A DNA stretch of 6,834 bases. Source: Actinomycetospora sp. (lineage in GTDB: Bacteria; Actinomycetota; Actinomycetes; Mycobacteriales; Pseudonocardiaceae). The stretch spans positions 1-6,834 of the forward strand of contig JAICLN010000236.1 in NCBI GenBank assembly GCA_025925615.1, written 5' to 3'. Positions 4,891 to 6,834 of the stretch are shown piece by piece. The notes beneath the pieces are model-generated. The model did no database searches. It was not told where the DNA came from and worked only from the letters and a program-made list of their open reading frames with translations. Made by a program: the position numbers and the translations under genes. Every line of letters starts with the position of its first letter. Positions within the stretch are counted from its first letter, which is position 1.

Positions 4891-6732
4891 GTGCCGCCGC
4901 TCCGTTCCCGCGTCACCACCCAGGGCCGCAACGCCGCAGGCGCCCGCGCCCTGTGGCGGGCCACCGGCATGACCGACGACGACTTCGCCAAGCCACTCGT
5001 GGCCATCGCGAACTCGTACACGCAGTTCGTGCCGGGCCACGTGCACCTCAAGGAGATGGGCGAACTGGTGGCGGGGGCGGTGCGCGAGGCGGGCGGCGTC
5101 GCGCGCGAGTTCCACACCATCGCTGTCGACGACGGCATCGCCATGGGGCACGGCGGGATGCTGCACTCGCTGCCGAGCCGCGAGGTCATCGCGGACTCCG
5201 TCGAGCACATGGTCCAGGGCCACGCCGCCGATGCGCTGGTCTGCATCTCGAACTGCGACAAGATCACGCCCGGCATGCTCAACGCGGCGCTGCGGCTCAA
5301 CATCCCCACGGTCTTCGTGTCCGGCGGGCCGATGGAGGCCGGGAAGGCCGTCGTCGTCGGGGGCGTCGCGCAGGCCCCGACCGACCTGATCACCGCGATC
5401 TCGGCCAGCGCGTCCAGCGAGGTCGACGACGAGGGCCTCACCGAGGTCGAGCGCTCGGCCTGCCCGACCTGCGGCTCCTGCGCCGGCATGTTCACGGCCA
5501 ACTCCATGAACTGCCTCACCGAGGCGCTCGGGCTCTCCCTGCCCGGCAACGGCTCGACCCTGGCCACCCACGTCGCCCGCAAGGCGCTCTTCGAGCGGGC
5601 CGGCCGGACCGTCGTGGACCTGGCCCGCCGGTACTACGACGGCGACGACGAGTCCGTCCTCCCGCGCCACGTGGCGGGCCGGCACGCGTTCGAGAACGCG
5701 ATGGCGCTCGACGTCGCCATGGGCGGATCCACCAACACCGTGCTGCACATCCTCGCCGCGGCGCACGAGGCCGGACTGCCCTTCACCCTGGCCGACATCG
5801 ACGCCGTCAGCCGCCGCGTGCCCTGCGTCAGCAAGGTCGCGCCGAACTCGAACTTCCACATGGAGGACGTCCACCGCGCCGGCGGCATCCCCGCGATCCT
5901 CGGCGAGCTGGACCGGGCCGGGCTGCTCCACCGCGACGTCCACGCGGTCCACGCGGACTCCCTGGAGGAGTGGCTCGGACACTGGGACATCCGGGGCGCC
6001 GGGCCCTCCGACGAAGCCGTCGAGCTGTACCACGCGGCGCCGGGCGGGGTCCGGACCACGCAGCCGTTCTCGACCGGCAACCGCTGGAGCTCGCTCGACA
6101 CCGACCCGGCGGAGGGCTGCATCCACGACGTCGCCCACGCCTTCTCCGCCGACGGCGGCCTCGCCGTCCTCACCGGCAACCTCTCCACCGACGGCGCTGT
6201 GATCAAGAGCGCCGGGCTGCCCGAGGACGGGCGGCACTTCCAGGGGCCGGCGCGCGTCGTCGACTCCCAGGAGGAGGCCGTCTCGATCATCCTCGACCGC
6301 AAGGTGGAGCCGGGCGACGTCGTCGTCGTGCGCTACGAGGGCCCCGCGGGCGGGCCGGGCATGCAGGAGATGCTGCACCCGACCGCGTTCCTCAAGGGCG
6401 CGGGCCTGGGCGCGGTCTGCGCGCTGATCACCGACGGGCGCTTCTCCGGGGGGTCGTCGGGCATCAGCGTCGGGCACATCTCCCCCGAGGCCGCCGCCGG
6501 TGGCGCGATCGGGCTCGTCGAGCAGGGCGACCAGATCCTCATCGACGTCGACGCGCGACGCATCGAGCTGCTCGTCGACGATGACGTGCTCGCCGAGCGC
6601 CGCGCCAAGATGGAGGCCTCGGAGCGGCCGTGGCAGCCCGCCCAGGAGCGCCACCGCCACCTCACCAGCGCGCTGCGCGCCTACGCGAAGCTCGTGACGT
6701 CGGGGGCGACCGGCGCCGTCCGGGCTCTGTAG
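4891..6732 (+). CDS. ilvD: Dihydroxy-acid dehydratase, E. coli IlvD type
   Basis: This cytoplasmic Fe-S enzyme (EC 4.2.1.9) dehydrates 2,3-dihydroxy-isovalerate and 2,3-dihydroxy-3-methylvalerate to the 2-oxo acids that give Val/Leu and Ile. At 613 residues it is close to E. coli IlvD (616) and aligns with it almost end to end: [18 protein letters not shown] at 12-29, then VPGHVHL at 47-53. Expected active-site residues are present: Asp81 (DDGIAMGH), the Fe-S ligand Cys122 with Asp123 and Lys124 (CDKITPG, the Lys normally carboxylated for Mg), Cys197 in [11 protein letters not shown], Glu493 in GPGMQEM, and Ser519 in GRFSGG, the usual proton acceptor. GGSTNTVLH lies at 278-286. No E. coli-type Cys is missing and no frameshift is seen. 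Start: GTG with AGGAGG 7 nt upstream. With ilvB nearby it belongs to the BCAA pathway. Unlike ilvB, no attenuator is visible in front of it. Confidence 0.97.
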   Translation: MPPLRSRVTTQGRNAAGARALWRATGMTDDDFAKPLVAIANSYTQFVPGHVHLKEMGELVAGAVREAGGVAREFHTIAVDDGIAMGHGGMLHSLPSREVIADSVEHMVQGHAADALVCISNCDKITPGMLNAALRLNIPTVFVSGGPMEAGKAVVVGGVAQAPTDLITAISASASSEVDDEGLTEVERSACPTCGSCAGMFTANSMNCLTEALGLSLPGNGSTLATHVARKALFERAGRTVVDLARRYYDGDDESVLPRHVAGRHAFENAMALDVAMGGSTNTVLHILAAAHEAGLPFTLADIDAVSRRVPCVSKVAPNSNFHMEDVHRAGGIPAILGELDRAGLLHRDVHAVHADSLEEWLGHWDIRGAGPSDEAVELYHAAPGGVRTTQPFSTGNRWSSLDTDPAEGCIHDVAHAFSADGGLAVLTGNLSTDGAVIKSAGLPEDGRHFQGPARVVDSQEEAVSIILDRKVEPGDVVVVRYEGPAGGPGMQEMLHPTAFLKGAGLGAVCALITDGRFSGGSSGISVGHISPEAAAGGAIGLVEQGDQILIDVDARRIELLVDDDVLAERRAKMEASERPWQPAQERHRHLTSALRAYAKLVTSGATGAVRAL

Positions 6733-6834
6733 TCGCGGCAGGACGCCGGTGCTGACCCTCCGCTCCTCCGTCGCGGTGTGTCAGCCGTCGTCGCCGCGGG
6801 GCGGGGGGTCGCGGCAGGACGCCGGTGCTGACCC
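6732..6834. repeat. 27-bp perfect direct repeat downstream of ilvD, 76-nt period
   Basis: Positions 6732-6758 and 6808-6834 are identical over 27 bp (GTCGCGGCAGG... to ...GCTGACCC). The first copy begins on the last base of the ilvD stop codon and the second is cut by the window edge, so its true length is unknown. The 49-nt interval contains a third GTCGCGG at 6770, exactly midway (38 + 38 nt), and a GTCAGC (6780-6785) that can pair with the GCTGAC (6751-6756) of the first copy. It may be the start of a minisatellite or a duplicated intergenic element. No gene is seen here and no typical terminator. Confidence 0.75.

Noticed and set aside
4450..6660. 736-codon minus-strand reading frame opposite ilvD
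   Set aside because: It mirrors the codon pattern of ilvD and the PH gene tail, spans two unrelated genes and an intergenic promoter, and shows no recognisable domain.
6732..6834. CRISPR array
   Set aside because: Only two copies are visible, the interval is 49 nt and contains sequence related to the repeat, and no cas gene is in the window.

Overview
The window is very GC-rich, uses GTG starts freely, and carries a branched-chain amino acid (BCAA) cluster with actinobacterial regulatory signals. It comes from an actinomycete, most likely one related to Pseudonocardia or Amycolatopsis. That placement is inferred from gene style only and no marker gene confirms it.

Layout: (1) Positions 1-1265, minus strand: the N-terminal two thirds of ilvB, the acetolactate synthase large subunit, running off the left edge. 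(2) Positions 1331-1468, minus strand: an ilvB leader. It has a -10 box, an apparently leaderless 14-codon leader peptide carrying an Ile-Leu-Val-Leu run, alternative RNA pairings, and a strong intrinsic terminator, so it reads as a transcription attenuator. (3) Positions 1580-3826, plus strand: a divergent DUF222/HNH-endonuclease gene of the 13E12-repeat type. Its promoter has a perfect LexA SOS box superimposed on a match to the LexA-independent RecA-NDp (PafBC-type) DNA-damage promoter. (4) Positions 3917-4711, plus strand: a two-TM membrane protein with a probable bacterial PH domain and a low-complexity tail. (5) Positions 4891-6732, plus strand: a complete ilvD, dihydroxy-acid dehydratase, with its own -10 box and Shine-Dalgarno site. 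(6) Positions 6732-6834: a 27-bp perfect direct repeat, cut by the right edge.

ilvB and ilvD encode the first and third common steps of Ile/Val/Leu synthesis. ilvN and ilvC would be expected beyond the left edge, downstream of ilvB. The PH-domain gene beside the ilv genes recalls mycobacterial cfp6 next to ilvB1. The DNA-damage-regulated HNH gene is the accessory element, lying between ilvB and the PH/ilvD pair. The composite damage promoter and the ilvB attenuator, both with apparently leaderless ORFs, are the most informative features. No clearly new multi-gene system was found.
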